Source of the DNA: Dermanyssus gallinae
Lineage: Eukaryota; Arthropoda; Arachnida; Mesostigmata; Dermanyssidae
Length of the DNA stretch: 64,000 bases
Assembly (NCBI GenBank): GCA_003439945.1
Contig: QVRM01000283.1
Coordinates: 534,001-598,000, forward strand
Direction: 5' to 3'
The notes beneath the pieces are model-generated. The model searched no databases, was not told the origin of the DNA, and saw nothing but the letters and a program-made list of their open reading frames with translations. The position numbers and the translations under genes were made by a program. This document shows, in pieces, positions 1 to 15,243 of this stretch. How positions within the stretch are numbered: position 1 is the first letter of the stretch; every line of letters starts with the position of its first letter.

Positions 1-1200
1 ACATACTTGTTTTCTCTCTTGGCGAACAAAAACCTGGAACCAATCGTTGCTAATACCACGGAATCTGTTGAATTGCGACCGACGTTCTCCTCGAGGCACA
101 AGACGAATCAGGTTGGACGAAGTCATAGAGGTCCTGGCCCACAAATTATTTTTCAGTAACTCCTTAACAAACGGTGCAGGCCAGCTAGGTTTGCAGCTCA
201 AACGCCTGAACCAGGCGCCAATGATCCCGGTCAAAAAGCTGTACACTCCAAAGGATGTTGCGTATCATTACTGTCGCTGCTTTCGCATGTCAAGCAGCAC
301 GGGGAATATACCTTGCAGTGGCAATCACTTTGGAGACCTTTTCCAACTGAGCTTATTCCTTTCCCTCTTTTTCCCTTTCTACATTCCAGAATTACCACTG
401 GCTGCATGAATCATTAGCAGACAAATCAACAAGTCGATATCTTCACAGCAAGTGCTTCACATAGGAAGAGCACCTGTGTTTATTTTGTGAATTGTTTTTG
501 CTTGTGTTTCAGTATGTTCTCTACCTTATCCGCTTGTTGCTATTGTCCATGTTTACTCTCTAATGTGACCAACGTGGTCGCCGTTGCTGCTATTGCTCTG
601 TAGAGTCGATTGCAGATGGCGATCTAGGAACATTTTATGCGCAGTAGCTCGGCATATAGTTTCATGATTGCTACTAAACATGCACTTTAATTCACAAGCA
701 TCTGTTCTAAGCAGCTAGTAGGACGATACGCATGCGGTTCTGGACCCACTTTTACGGGCAAACTAAAAGCAGTTCTTATGGCGCTCGACTACTCTGAGGT
801 AATACGTAAGCTGATTGCAGTCGTCATTTATGTCTTATTCGTCGCATGCTCTCGCTGTCGGTGACTACGTTGCCCATACAGACAGCCGTACACAGCATTC
901 GCTTCAAAATAGCCCATAATATCTTCTATGCGTCTCACTCGCTGATTGGACTGAATATGTTTAGAGCGACATATTGAAGACAAAGAAAAGCTCCTTGACA
1001 GCCTGAAATATTTTCAACGTTTGTCTGACTCAACGTATTTTGCGACCACCCTTGGCTTAACTGAGCGCAGGTACGACGGCACCGCCCCACAGAAGAATGT
1101 TACGTACCAGACAACTCTGGTACTACACGAGCGTAGGGGAATGATGACCCCCCGTCAGCTGCTTGCGTCTATTTCTTCTTCACCATTCCCACGCACAACA
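1..1200. other. Unassigned DNA with one unrecognised open frame
   Basis: No feature can be named here. An open frame on the + strand (47-409) encodes about 120 residues with a mixed composition (…LDEVIEVLAHKLFF…, …VKKLYTPKDVAYH…) that is less repetitive than most frames in this window, but no family is recognised and it starts without an obvious exon boundary. It could be a degraded transposon piece or chance. The rest of the stretch shows no gene, repeat or RNA signature. Confidence 0.2.
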
Positions 1201-1217
1201 GCAACTAGTACGTACGT

Positions 1218-1710
1218 TTGGAAGAGATACGATTGTTTCAATATAATAAGGAGCGAGAAGCAGTGTCACGAGTTTGTGGCTCATGTGATGTCTGGCCTAA
1301 CCAGCTTGAGGCTTTCGATATATTGCAAGCACAAGCTTATTATCACCTCCATGTATCATATATCATCATTAGCGCAGGGCAACGCCCGAGACATGCCGCT
1401 ATTGATGAGACTTTTAGCAGAGCTTTTAAATCATGCGGTCGTCCGTGCATCCTTGAACCCACGGGCCTCTGTGCGGAGGACGGCAGGCGTCCAGACGGGA
1501 TGACACTTACACCCTTCGAGTGAGGCAAAATGCTGGTTTGGAATGCAACCGTTACCGACTCCTTAACCCCTTCTATGGTTGGTGGCGACGCATCCGAAGC
1601 TGGCTATGTAGCCCACCATGCGGAGACTAGCAAGTTGAGAAAACACTCATCTATCGGGTATCCCCATGAATTCTGCTCTCTCGCGTTTGAAACTCTGGAT
1701 GCTCCTGGCG

Positions 1711-1730
<20 letters not shown>
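1218..1730 (+). pseudogene. Retroelement-associated C-terminal domain remnant (PD-(D/E)XK-like)
   Basis: One + strand frame runs from about 1218 to 1725, broken by a TGA at 1521-1523. Its translation contains SAGQRPRHAAID, LEPTGL, EDGRRPDGMTLTPF and, after the stop, GKMLVWNATVTDSLTPS and AFETLDAPG. This order (R-H-x-x-[LI]-[ND], then RPDG, then G-K-x-L-[VL]-W-[DN]-A-T, then ETL) is one I associate with the C-terminal domain found behind reverse transcriptases in many invertebrate proteins. RPDG followed by W-[D/N]-A-T resembles a PD-(D/E)XK nuclease core, and the usual Asp is Asn here. The stop falls at the position where Arg is expected before GKM, consistent with CGA to TGA decay. The frame ends in an (AT)n tract. 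Family naming is from memory and not checked by search. Confidence 0.5.

Positions 1731-1754
<24 letters not shown>
1711..1754. repeat. (AT)n microsatellite
   Basis: Uninterrupted TA dinucleotide repeat of about 44 bases. It forms the 3' boundary of the retroelement remnant just upstream. Confidence 0.95.
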
Positions 1755-1758
<4 letters not shown>

Positions 1759-2801
1759 AACTTTATACGCTACGAACGCCAGATATGCCCAACAATGACA
1801 CAAAGATAAACCTTTCGATGTACCGACTTCACGTTGGACACAAAGTTACATTATCCATGTTTAGGAGGCACATTTTTTTTATTTGTATCGGTTTCCTTAA
1901 TGCCACTACTGCTGGCATCGATATGATAACCTATAATGGATGGCCAATTCTTCAAATGATATTTTAATTCTATTTTCTCTGATTCTGTAGCGTGTTTTCG
2001 TTCAGCTAATAAAGCTGGTCTCTAGCGCGTACTTGTAAATAGAAATGTGTCATGCCTATTGTTTAAGTCACTACTCTGCGAAACCGTATGATTGCTATAT
2101 ATGCACTATAGGCGTAGACTGTTTGTGGCGATGCCGTCGTTGTCAATCTGTCGTCGTTCTTTGCTGCACGGCTGTTTGGTTGCAAGTGCCAGCATTTGCC
2201 GTGTATGTTATTACCTAGTCTTTGTTGTTTGAATGACTGTTGTTACTGCTGACACTCTAGACTGACACTTCTCTGCTATGATGCGTGAGTAGCTAAACCA
2301 GCGGTGGTTCGTGTAGGTGCGCCGCTCCCTGCAGCCCGGTCCCCTCGACCAGTAGTAGTAGTAGTAGTGGTAGTGGTCGTGGTCGTTTTTACAGCCTTTG
2401 GGGTTTTACAACGACGAAAATGGATGTTACTGCCAATCCACGACCAAGACATATCGTATCCAGTCAGTGCTTGTCAAAGGTTGAACTAAGCGAACAGTCC
2501 TGACGTAGGTTGGGACGTACTAGCACTAGAGAATTGCGGCAGGGTTTTCCATATTTGTTTTTGCCGTTTCTCGTGTGCAGTATTTAACGTTGTTTTTTTT
2601 CTTCTTGATGTGGGAACTTGGTGCAAGCGTTCCAGATCAAGCGATTCACTTCTAGACTTGCCTAGAATTGTTGAACTTATTTTTATTTCATAGCGGTTAC
2701 CTGCCATATTGTGTGTTGATGACAAGTACTGCCCGTATAACGCTACTGTCGTTATTGTTGTTTGGAGTGCGTATGTGTGTCACATTGTTCATCGTAGCAG
2801 C

Positions 2802-2858
<57 letters not shown>

Positions 2859-4940
2859 GTCACTATTTTTGGAGCTGTGGAGCTATCGCTACTGAAGGTA
2901 AATTACAGCCCATCTCTCGACAGCATCAATAACAGCGTCAATATGAACTCTTAAATCTTAGCGTTTTTCGCGAAGGTTTATCGCTGCCGTTGACAGGTCG
3001 TTGGGTTCAAGTCGTTCGGCCATTGCCAAATCATCATCATCATCAACATACATAACGGTGCTGACTCACCTGTCGCCGCAGGGTATCCACTTTCAGCGTC
3101 GTTATTAGCCTCTGCGATGTTATTCAAAGTTTGCCTTTTATGTATTTTACTACTACTACTACTATGGCTACAACGACTATGCAATAATCTACGACCTGAA
3201 CCGGCAGTTGACATTATGCGGGTCAGCGTGACCGTCTGCTACTCGTAGTGCACAAAGTGCAGTTAATTTTGATATGAACATTTTAGGTAGTAAGCATTTC
3301 ATATAGCTCCGTGACATTATACAATAGGACCACTTTTATTTAAACGGGAGACACTGCATCTGTTAAAAAACTGTTGCCAAACATGCGGATGAGGCCACTT
3401 ATCTACGTGATTCGCATCGGAAGAGCAGCGTGGCCAAGTTTCGCTTCTGGAGAGTTCTAGGCATAACTGATTACACTTGTTTTTAGTATTGGCTGGTCAA
3501 AGACAACTAAATGCCACCACTTTCTTTGCACTTGTAGCCAGACTATAGACATTTAATTGGGTTTATATGGACATTCCCCAGTAGAGGAATGCAGCGTCAC
3601 GACGATGCCCAACTAGACTCCACACGCTCCACAACGAAGAAGCGACCTAAACATAGCCAAATTCGAATTCGCGTCAGTGTAGCCTTCACGGGCATCCATG
3701 CCAAGGCCCCTATCGTTAGAGCATGACAGTATATGACCCGTCGAAGCCACAAAGCGGCTTTGTGGCCACCACAACTGCATCTACTGATCATAAGCAAGAC
3801 ATTTTCTACTATCCGTGAGATAACGTAGTCAAGTCGTCGTTACGGCACATTATGTCTACAAAAGCATCCAATCAAATGAATAATTATATACACACGCACC
3901 AAACGCACCAAATGTCACTGAGTTGCGAACAAAAAGTCCACGTCTCGTTTTAGTTACCTATTTGCTTGTTGTTACCTATTGTTTTTCTGTCGACATATTG
4001 CTTTGTGCGATTCACATTACGACCTTTCGTATTCATAAGGAGAATAGTTACATTCATAACGCTCATAAAGCACGACCTTCAGGTTTTGAGTATTGTTCCT
4101 GCGAACTTTCTTGTTTCCGTGGCAAAATGGCTTGTAGTGTCAAACGACTGTAATAATTAAAATAATATCAACAATAATAACAACCAACACAGTCGAAATT
4201 GAGTCAGCCGCTCATCTCGCAGCCAGTCTCTTCTTTAAATATATGCGGTCACAGCGAAAAGTGGGTCGCGGAAAATTGCTTTGGTAAAGAGCGGCGAACC
4301 TGCAAAGCTCTTGCCAATTAACTCTATTTAGCAGTTAGACATGGCTAATTTGCGAGACCGACTGGAGGGATGCCCGGACCGCCCATCTGTGTGTCTGCCT
4401 GTATAGGTCGGGCATAGTGAATAATTGTTGGTGCGTATTAGGCGGCCATCAGATGGCGCTGACTCACTGACTCACTGATTGATTTATTTATGATGATGCT
4501 AATTATAAGTCGTGATCGGTTATTTTGTGTGTGTGCATTTACGCTTGCACCCAGTTTAAGTTGACATGAGTCACTCAACCAAAATGTTATTTATTTTCAT
4601 TGACGCGTCATGCTGACCTTTCGACATTCATATGCCGTTGTATAGTCAATTATGTATACATAGAACATTCTAAGTTATCACCCTAGATAGGAAAACGTTG
4701 TATTTTACCTGCATATCTACCTGCAAACTAACTTTTAGAATAACTGTTAGATTGGTCAGAAAGTCTGAAATTTTTAGATGTGTTTTTTTAATGCCCGCGA
4801 CGTCTCTGAGAAGTGTGCTATGTTTACAAGTCTCCGTGGCCACAAAAGACTGTAGAATATCTGAGAGATTCGTAAAGCGATCTTATTTGTTGTTTTCGCT
4901 ATATTAATTCTGTCGAAATGAACAGTGAATGTTTCCAGTA
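1755..4940. other. Intergenic DNA, no gene supported
   Basis: No exon, transposon or RNA gene is recognisable. It contains short trinucleotide runs: (AGT)n near 2351-2370 and (ATT)n at about 2803-2858. Open frames here are short and low in complexity or lack any family signature. Confidence 0.6.
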
Positions 4941-4959
4941 ACGGGCGGCAATTTTGTAT

Positions 4960-5820
4960 GATTTCAAAAAAGGCCTTACTAGCTACCAAAAATTGTTCGA
5001 AATATATCAAGCGCAATTTCAAGAATAGGATCTTTTATTAGAATTTTTAGATTCAAAGAGGACAGCTTTTTAGATACTGTGTAATACAATTTGTTCGCCA
5101 AATTCCGTCCCGGCAACTTAAGCCTTCTGGATGACCCTGTTCTGGAAGTTCTATTACGCTCAAGGAAGACCGCCTTGCAAAACTTTGGAACGGTCGTGCA
5201 AAACTGTGGAACAGAAAATTCCTACTACAGACTACGCGTAAATCAGTCATAGACTTCGGGGTGTATAACATAATCATCGTCACTTGCCTTCGCGCTCACG
5301 GTTTCGTGCCAAAGCTAAATCAATAGGTACCTCATGATGTAAGCGAACGCAACAAAATGGAGCATCTAGCAATGTGTTTTTCTTGGCTTGCCAGACACAA
5401 CGAGTGTCTGTTCATGGATCGAATTATTACCTGGGACGAAAATGGGCCCTCTACGACAGTGTGATGCGTGGAAAGTCCTGGTGAGGCCAGCATCCCCAAT
5501 AGACGCCAAAGAAACTAACCTATTCGTAAGATTCGTGCTCTGTGTTTAGTGAGATAAACATGGCATTGTCCTCAATGAATTTCTTCCATAGTGTCTATTG
5601 TGATCAGGTTGGCGCAGATTTTGGTCCGCCGTTTAAAGGGAGAGACACAGTCTCATGAATAGAAAGGGCGATATCTTCCACCGAGACAACGCGGGGCTGC
5701 ATGTGAGTTTACCCAGCCTCTGCAACATAGCAAGCTTCGACTAGGAAAGTTGGCCTCCACCATACTCATCCGGCGGTGTATATTGAATATCGAATATGTT
5801 GGATTACCACCTATGTAAAT
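4960..5820 (+). mobile_element. Degraded mariner (DD34D) remnant, + strand
   Basis: Scattered frames translate to pieces in the order of a mariner transposase. An N-terminal helix-turn-helix part reads FKKGLTSYQKLFEIYQ and FAKFRPGNLSLLDDP. Then comes VPHDVSERNKMEHLAMC, which is the [VW]PHxLxxxNK linker. Next is FMDRIITWDENG, corresponding to the first catalytic block (RIVTGDE in intact elements; Gly is Trp here). Fragments of the HxDNA block follow near 5690-5710 (NAGLHVS). Stops and frameshifts are numerous, so no protein can be made. Terminal repeats were not found. It lies head-to-tail against a second mariner of the opposite strand at 5834, so the region is a cluster of independent insertions. 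Confidence 0.6.
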
Positions 5821-5833
5821 ATGCATATATATA

Positions 5834-7112
5834 CAGGTAGTTCAATAAGTTCTTAGAATGAAAACCAAGAATTTTCCAAATCATGTTTTTAAATTTATCT
5901 TATTCGATATACTCCCCGAGATGCTCAATACACTTTTTCCACCAAGATTTCAGAGCTTTTATACCTCTTAAGTAGAATTCCGCGTCTTTAGACTAAAAAT
6001 AGGCATTGACAGCAGCCTTAACCTCTTCATTGCTGGAAAAACGCTTTCCACCGAGACTATTCTTCAAATGTTCGAAGAGGAAATAATCAGAGGGGCCAGG
6101 TCTGGAGAATAGGAAGGTTGCTCAATAAGTTCGAACCTCAGTTGGGCCAGTTTTGCCGATGCTTGCCGGGACTTGTGTGCAGGAGCATTGTCCTGGTGAA
6201 ACAGGACAACTTTCTTCAAGCCGTTTCACGATGAGTTCTTGCTAAAGGCAGTCCAACAGTCTTGCATAATATTCTCCTGTGATCGTTTTACCACTCTCAA
6301 GGTAGTCGACCAGCATTACTCTACGTTGGTCTTAAAAAACTGTAGCCATCACCTTTCCGGTCAATGCCGTTGTCCGCACCCTCTTCGGAGGTCCTTCATC
6401 AGGTGCACACCATTGGCAAGATGCTTCTTGGGTCTCGGGAGTGTAGTGATGGACCCAGCTTTCATCGACGGTCATGAATCTGCGCCAAAAATCCGACGGA
6501 TTGTTCGACATCTTGGCCAAATTTCGCTGTGAAGCGAAAACAGGCGCGTTTTTTTGGCCTTGGTTGAGCAAATGCGGCAGCCATTTTTCTCTGAGCTCTT
6601 TCATCTTCAAGTTTTCGTATAGGATAAAATGCACACTACCTAAACTAATTCCTAATGCCTCCGCTATCTCCTTAATGTTCATTCGCTTTTCTGTGCCAAC
6701 GATGTTTCGCACTTTCTCTATGTTTTCCTCATCAGTTGCCGTTTTTTGGCCTCCTGGACGTAGTTCATTCTCGGTGCTCCTGCGACCTCTTTTTAACACA
6801 TTAATCCAGTTGGAAACAGTGGCAAAACATGGCGCAGAGTCACCGTACGTCTCGTCCAACCCAATGTTTACTTGGGTCGCATTCCAACCTTTGAAATAAA
6901 AATGCTTGATAACCACTCGAAACTCTTTTTTTCTTCATTTTTAAAAATCACGCCGATACGTTGCACGGGAAAAGCTATCAAACGAAATCGCAACGGCCAA
7001 TCACCATAATATTTTGAGTGCTAGCAGTCGAAAAGTTGCAGTTCCCAATAGCGGTGGAAGCGCGCCAAAATTCGAATTCTAAAAAGCTCATTCTAAGAAT
7101 TTATTGAACTAC

Positions 7113-7115
<3 letters not shown>
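5834..7115 (-). mobile_element. Full-length mariner element (1,282 bp) with TIRs
   Basis: The left end CAGGTAGTTCAATAAGTTCT and the reverse complement of the right end (CAGGTAGTTCAATAAATTCT) match over about 28 bases with one mismatch, giving clear terminal inverted repeats. Both ends are flanked by TA (5832-5833 and 7116-7117), the expected target duplication. The 1.28 kb length is normal for mariner. The element sits directly against (TA)n on the right. It carries a decayed DD34D transposase on the minus strand (separate entry). Confidence 0.9.
5900..6938 (-). pseudogene. Mariner transposase pseudogene (DD34D)
   Basis: The probable ATG is at 6938-6936. A run of A's just after it carries one extra base, so the open frame now begins at 6916 (VIKHFYFKGWNATQ). 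The N-terminal half is open through the helix-turn-helix region (NIKEIAEALGISLGSVHFIL), the linker (LREKWLPHLLNQGQ) and the first catalytic Asp (FMTVDESWVHHYTPET), to a stop after KVMATVF at 6332. Beyond this, other frames hold VDYLESGKTITGEYYARLL, the second Asp block VVLFHQDNAPAHKS and SPDLAP. The third Asp (expected SDYFLF) is out of frame because one C is missing near 6098. A TAG interrupts AYF/SKDAEFY, and the natural end LGEYIE-stop is at 5902-5900. With at least three frameshifts and three stops it is inactive. Confidence 0.9.
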
Positions 7116-7116
<1 letters not shown>

Positions 7117-7153
<37 letters not shown>

Positions 7154-10100
7154 AACCCACCGTATATTCACACACATGCATGTATGAGAAAAGAACATAG
7201 AGCGGAATGTAACTCAACAAGGAAACTGGACCACGCACACTGCTAAGCGCGTCCGTAGAAGAAAATGTTGCCCAGTTAACACGGAGCGTAAACAATGCGA
7301 ACGATGTAGGGGTTTGGTTCGGCCTGGGATTATTTGCACGGGGAGTTGGCGGCATATGGACCGTCCTTCTGGATCTACAGATACGCCCAACGTCTACCCA
7401 GGTATTAAACATATTCGGCCCTCCCATCAACTCACATATACACGATGAATGATTGTTGGCTGCTATTGGCGCTGATTAGGTTTTGATGACTACTAGTTAA
7501 CAGCCAATCCAATGGACTAACATCGACAAATTCACTCACTCGATTTATGGCCAGCAGCTGAGCAGCAATAACAATGGCGGGAACAACCGCAACAAGGAAA
7601 CGCAAACAGCAACAGCAACAACAACAACGGCATCAGAAACGACAACAGAAATAGCAACGGCATCAGAAACAAAGATTATTGTTGTTGCGATTGTTAACCT
7701 TATCGAATGTCAAATATCGTCGCTGTCGCTCCTTTTGTAGCTTTATTATTCGGTATTGTTTCTGTTCCTACTAATGTTTTCGTGTTAGAGGTTGTTTTTC
7801 CTAATATAGTCTTTGCAGAGTATCATGGTCTAGTTGGTGCTGTTTTCGACATTTATTGCTGGCGCTCATGTAGCATACTATATTTTCACCACGCACTTCC
7901 TTGTTGTATCGTACAATCATCTTGACGCTGTCGTTTGCTATTGCCCTACTGAAATGTAAACAATGTCCAATTACAGTGTAGCGTTCCTACTGCCTAAACA
8001 GAAGGCACGCTTCCACCAATGCATCTGCGTAAAAAACGGATGTAAAACTTAGCGGCGAGCTCGCAATCACTCATGCTCGGAAACGTCGAATGGGCTCTTG
8101 GTATCTTTGACATGTAAACACATTTATTGCGTGAGATGAAAAGTTTGTTGTGTGTAACAGTTTTTTATTTATACTATATCGACAATACTTTTGTATGCTG
8201 ACTGTAGTCGATCTGGTAAATCTTTAGCGTGGTGGCTTAAGTTTGGAGTAATGAAAACTGCCTCTTGTAACAGAACATCTTCTACTACGTCGGGTCAAGA
8301 AACAAATAAACTTGTTTTTTATTTGAATTGATTTATCAATAAAATTGCCGAAATAATGCTTGGCCCGTTCGGCTCAGCTACTATATTTCGCTATTTTTCT
8401 AAGTCTAGCAGAAATTGTGACATTTTCTTTAGTGGACACACAGAGTGATATGAAAAAGTAATACATCCCGGTTTACCGGTTTAAGACTTGACGTGCCAGC
8501 TGTCTTTATGCAGTTTGTTTTTGGCTGTGGCGTTGATCACTCGATTCGAACGCTATTCAAGCGTTACTTTGTAAGTCAGACCAACTTGTTGTAAAACACA
8601 ACCAGCGCACAGACGCCGTCACCGGAACAAAGATGATGACTGAGGTTCCATGTAGCCACTCACTTTTGCATAGCCGCCGGCGAAGTGGATACGGTAAAAA
8701 TTGGAGTTAAATTGGTGTAACAGCAAGAAAAAACTGTTCATGTCTGGGGTTACGAAGGTCTCTATAAAAGCACAATCTGAACTCCAAGTCGTGACGTCAC
8801 AGCGCGTTGTATATGCGGTGTTGCGTTAAACTATGGTAGTTTTCTCTTACGAAATATATCTATAGGCGTGTATTGCAAACAACTCCCGAACGCACCATTG
8901 CGGTCATTCTTTTTCCCACAATAGGTATACACTTTAGTATTCGAACTAGACTTGGTGTGAATTGTGCAAGGAAGGTTTTATAAAGAGCTAGTTTAAACGG
9001 TCCACCATTATAACTGCAAAGGTTTGACAGCAGACGTGCCTCCACGTATGCACACATATACTTCGTTTCCGAATATGGAAACAGAGTATACGTGCGCATA
9101 GATGTGATATACATGAAAATCTTATAGATTACACGTGATACGTCAGAAGTTGTTATTTCAGTAAGGGCAGCTCACCTTAGGGAACTGCGAAATTTCCCTC
9201 CTCCATCCGATTCAAGATCATTCCTAACGAATCAGTTCTCTTTCTAGCCCTTTACGGTATGATTTTCATTGTTCGGATGATTAATGAGAATTTAAGTTTT
9301 ACTGCACTGTTTATGCTGGTGTGCCTGCTATGACGATCTGCTGGTAGTTGACATTCGAGTGGCTGTTGTTCGCAGCAGAAGCAGTATTCGAACACGTTTT
9401 TACGTTTGACGGTAAATAAAAATAATAGAAAGATACTTCAGTAAGTTGATGGTGATGACGGCGAACGCTGTGCTTGCTGATGCAGGTAGACCCACACAGC
9501 AGCAGAGGGAGAGGTCAGGAGCGCCGACGAAAATTACGTTGTGCAACGCTACCGCTCTAGTATCGTGTGACTGGGGGCCAATCACACGACAATCAGTATC
9601 CTCTGCTATACAGGCATTGTCAAAAACGTTCAGGTTGCTCGGTACGTCTATAGGCACGCTTGAGCTGAACGGGCACGCTGAAAGGCAGAGATACACGCGT
9701 AGATAAATACTGGGACTTGTCAACACTACGCGAATTCCCGGCAACCGCAAACAGATCAGACGCTGCGTAGCCTGCCGACTTCTGAATATCCGGAAAAGAC
9801 TACTTCTTTACCTGGCAATCATCATCCGGAAATTAATTCTCAAACATAACCACAACAATAACAACCATAATTGTAACAGCAGTAACAACGACAACGACGG
9901 CGACGACAACAACAACAACAAAAACAACAACAACAATAAAAACAACAACAACAATGACATATTGTGCTTCGTTGCGTCTGACCAAAGCTCGCCTTATTGT
10001 CGGTTAATTTGTTATGTCGCTATTGCGTTATCGCTACCCGGCCCGACCAGGTGGTGGAAGTGAAGGAGGTCAGAGCGAACTAATAATAACAGACTGATTG

Positions 10101-10748
10101 ACTGGACGAAGTTCGACTTTGCCTCGCTGCCTAATTGTTGCAACCGCTGCTACCTATCGCACTACAACGACCAGTTACTTGTTGTTGTTGTTGTTGTTGA
10201 TGATGCGGGAACAGTCGAAAAACATGAAAAACGTCTGCCGTGGCGTTCGTTCGTTCGTCGTCGTCTTTTTTACCACTTTGTTACAGCGTGCTACATTCGT
10301 TTTACATGAGCGGGTAGGCAGGCGGGCAGATGAAACAATGAGAGAACAGCTGACGCGGAAGTTAGTTGTGGATTTGCAATGACAACCCCCATTCAAGACG
10401 TTACGCAAGACGCCTTATTCATTTATTAAGTCACTTAGCGCCGCGTTGTCAGACGTAGTAAAGAACTAGCCGACTTACTAAAAAAAAAGACGATTAAAAT
10501 CAACGTACTGGTACGAGAAGTAAGTCTTCGTAAACGCTCTTGGTTGGATATTTGCAACTGGATGGCTCAGCAGCGCCGGCTTATTGCTACGATGGTTTAA
10601 GCTCTCTTGGTCAATTGACCCGTTCATGGGTGGAGTGTGGTCTGCATGTCACAACCCGGTCTCTCTGTCTCTCTCTCTCTCGTGCTCGTCTGTTTCCTGC
10701 TGCGGAAGTAGGAGATGGATTTACCGAATCACAAGGGTAGAATATATA
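7117..10748. other. Microsatellite-bearing DNA, no gene supported
   Basis: The segment begins with (TA)n at 7117-7146 next to the mariner end, then has CAA/CAG-rich stretches at 7560-7660 and 9840-9960 and a short (GTT)n near 10180-10200. No exon, RNA gene or transposon end was recognised. Several frames of 70-116 codons exist but have no family signature and do not show splice-site context that would support them. Confidence 0.55.
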
Positions 10749-13621
<2,873 letters not shown>

Positions 13622-13622
13622 C

Positions 13623-13706
<84 letters not shown>
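13622..13706. repeat. (GTT)n then (ATT)n compound microsatellite
   Basis: A run of GTT (or TTG) changes cleanly into a run of ATT (TTA) over about 85 bases. It produces artificial poly-Leu, poly-Val/Ile and poly-Cys/Tyr frames that should not be read as proteins. Confidence 0.95.
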
Positions 13707-13799
13707 GGCTGTTGTTGCTTCTGTTATCTTATTCTCATATTTCTTGCAGTGGCACCGTCTTTATGGCCATTTGAACCTTGTGGCTTGTCATCGTTGTCA

Positions 13800-14629
13800 G
13801 TTCAGTAGCCTAGAGCTGCTGCCCGGGCTCAGTGCTATTGCCGACGGTTGTATTTGTGGCAGTTGTGCTGTTGTTGTTGTCGTTGTTGTTGTTGTTAGCG
13901 CCCGCCGGCAGCGGCCCTCCGTTCGACCTCGATTTCGTGTCGACGACGGTGCCACCCACCTACTCGAGCCCGACAACAACAACAGGCCGGCGGGCCGTCC
14001 GAAAACAATCAACCCCTTCGACGTCATCATAGTTGTACCGTTCCGCCGGCAGCTGCTGCAGCTGCATTTGGTGGTGATGTTGCTGTTGTTGTCGTTGCTG
14101 TTGTTGTTGTTGCTGCTGCTGCTTGGCTCTGGCTGTCAAGCTGGCCGGCCTACCGTCGAACCTTTTCGTGTTTTCGCTTGTCTTTACATGGACTACTGCG
14201 ACGACGACGACGACGACGGCTACGACGGTGCTACGATACCAACGCGACCACCGTTCGTTGATGATGGTCGCCGCCGCCACCGCCACCGCAGCTTGTTGAT
14301 CGTTCGCTCTTTCCGCCGATGTTCCTCTCCCTCATCGTATCCCTCTCCGCCCCCGCCCTTTTCCCGCCCCCTTCTCTGTCTGTGTCTCTCTCTTTGTCTC
14401 GCTTTGTCGCTCACCTCTTCTTTGCGCTACACTTCAACCAGTCGCTCCTTACCTGGCCATAAGGCCCAGAGACGACATTAGCAGCAGCAGCAGCAGCGGC
14501 GGTAGCAGGGGCGGCGGCGTCGTGGAACGAGTGCCCCCCACTCCCTCCCTCCCTCCCCCCTTCCCCATCCGCGCGTCAGTTCAAACGGACGGACGCGCGC
14601 GCGGCGCGGACCGACGGCTGTGCCACCAC

Positions 14630-14668
<39 letters not shown>

Positions 14669-14900
14669 AGGCAGCGGCAACAACGGCAGCGGCAGCCGTA
14701 TTGGTCGGAGCGTTCGCTGTGGTTGCCGTGGCTTCAGCAGCAGCAGCCGCAGCTTGACTAGTGGCCACAGTTGTTCGTAGGTGTCTTCTCGTCGTGGCGT
14801 CGAAGCTCGCAGCCGCGCCAAACGTTACAGACGGACGGCCGAGCGGGCGGCCGGGCGGACGGGCGGGCAGACGGGCGAGCGAACTGTGGACGAACGCTGC
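13800..14900. other. GC-rich, CpG-rich trinucleotide-repeat island
   Basis: This stretch is much richer in G+C and CpG than its surroundings and carries (GTT)n/(GCT)n at 13865-13897 and 14080-14125, (GAC)n at 14195-14220, CCACCA/CAG runs at 14620-14690 and a C+T-rich block at 14330-14420 and 14535-14570. In animals such islands often mark promoters or 5' UTRs. Frames up to 300 codons here are repeat translations. No coding exon could be defended. Confidence 0.5.
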
Positions 14901-14912
14901 TCAGTCAGTCGC
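14898..14912 (+). promoter_or_regulatory. Possible initiator at the edge of the GC island
   Basis: TCAGTCAGTC at 14901 matches the arthropod initiator core TCAGT[CT] and lies at the 3' edge of the CpG-rich island, upstream of the candidate first exon at 18553. Such short motifs occur often by chance, so this is only a pointer. Confidence 0.15.
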
Positions 14913-15219
14913 TAAAAGACGATACTGCGCTTATTATATGAATATTATATGCGATCAGTGCCGTCGGTTGTCTGTGTTGGTTAATTGGGTAGTTCGGAAT
15001 TGTGTGTGTGTTGTTCATTGCTGGTTGTCGCAGCAGCACTATCAGAGAGTAACGTAACGGTGGTACTCTGTTGTGGGTCTGTACTACGACCATCTGTAGC
15101 CGAAAGCGTTTTATGTTTCTACCTGGATAACATCGGCGTACATCGGCGTGTGTCGGCGGGCACTGTCATCAGTGCCATTTCAACATTAACAACAAGAAAA
15201 CGAGCTTGCGTGCGACTAA

Positions 15220-15243
15220 GTGAGTGAGTGAGTGAGTGAGTGT
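15220..15243 (+). repeat. (GTGA)n array resembling tandem splice donors
   Basis: Six GTGA units follow CGACTAA. Each unit spells GTGAGT, a consensus 5' splice site, so the array offers several donors four bases apart. Whether it is used is unknown. If a non-coding first exon starts in the island upstream, this would be a natural donor. Confidence 0.5.
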
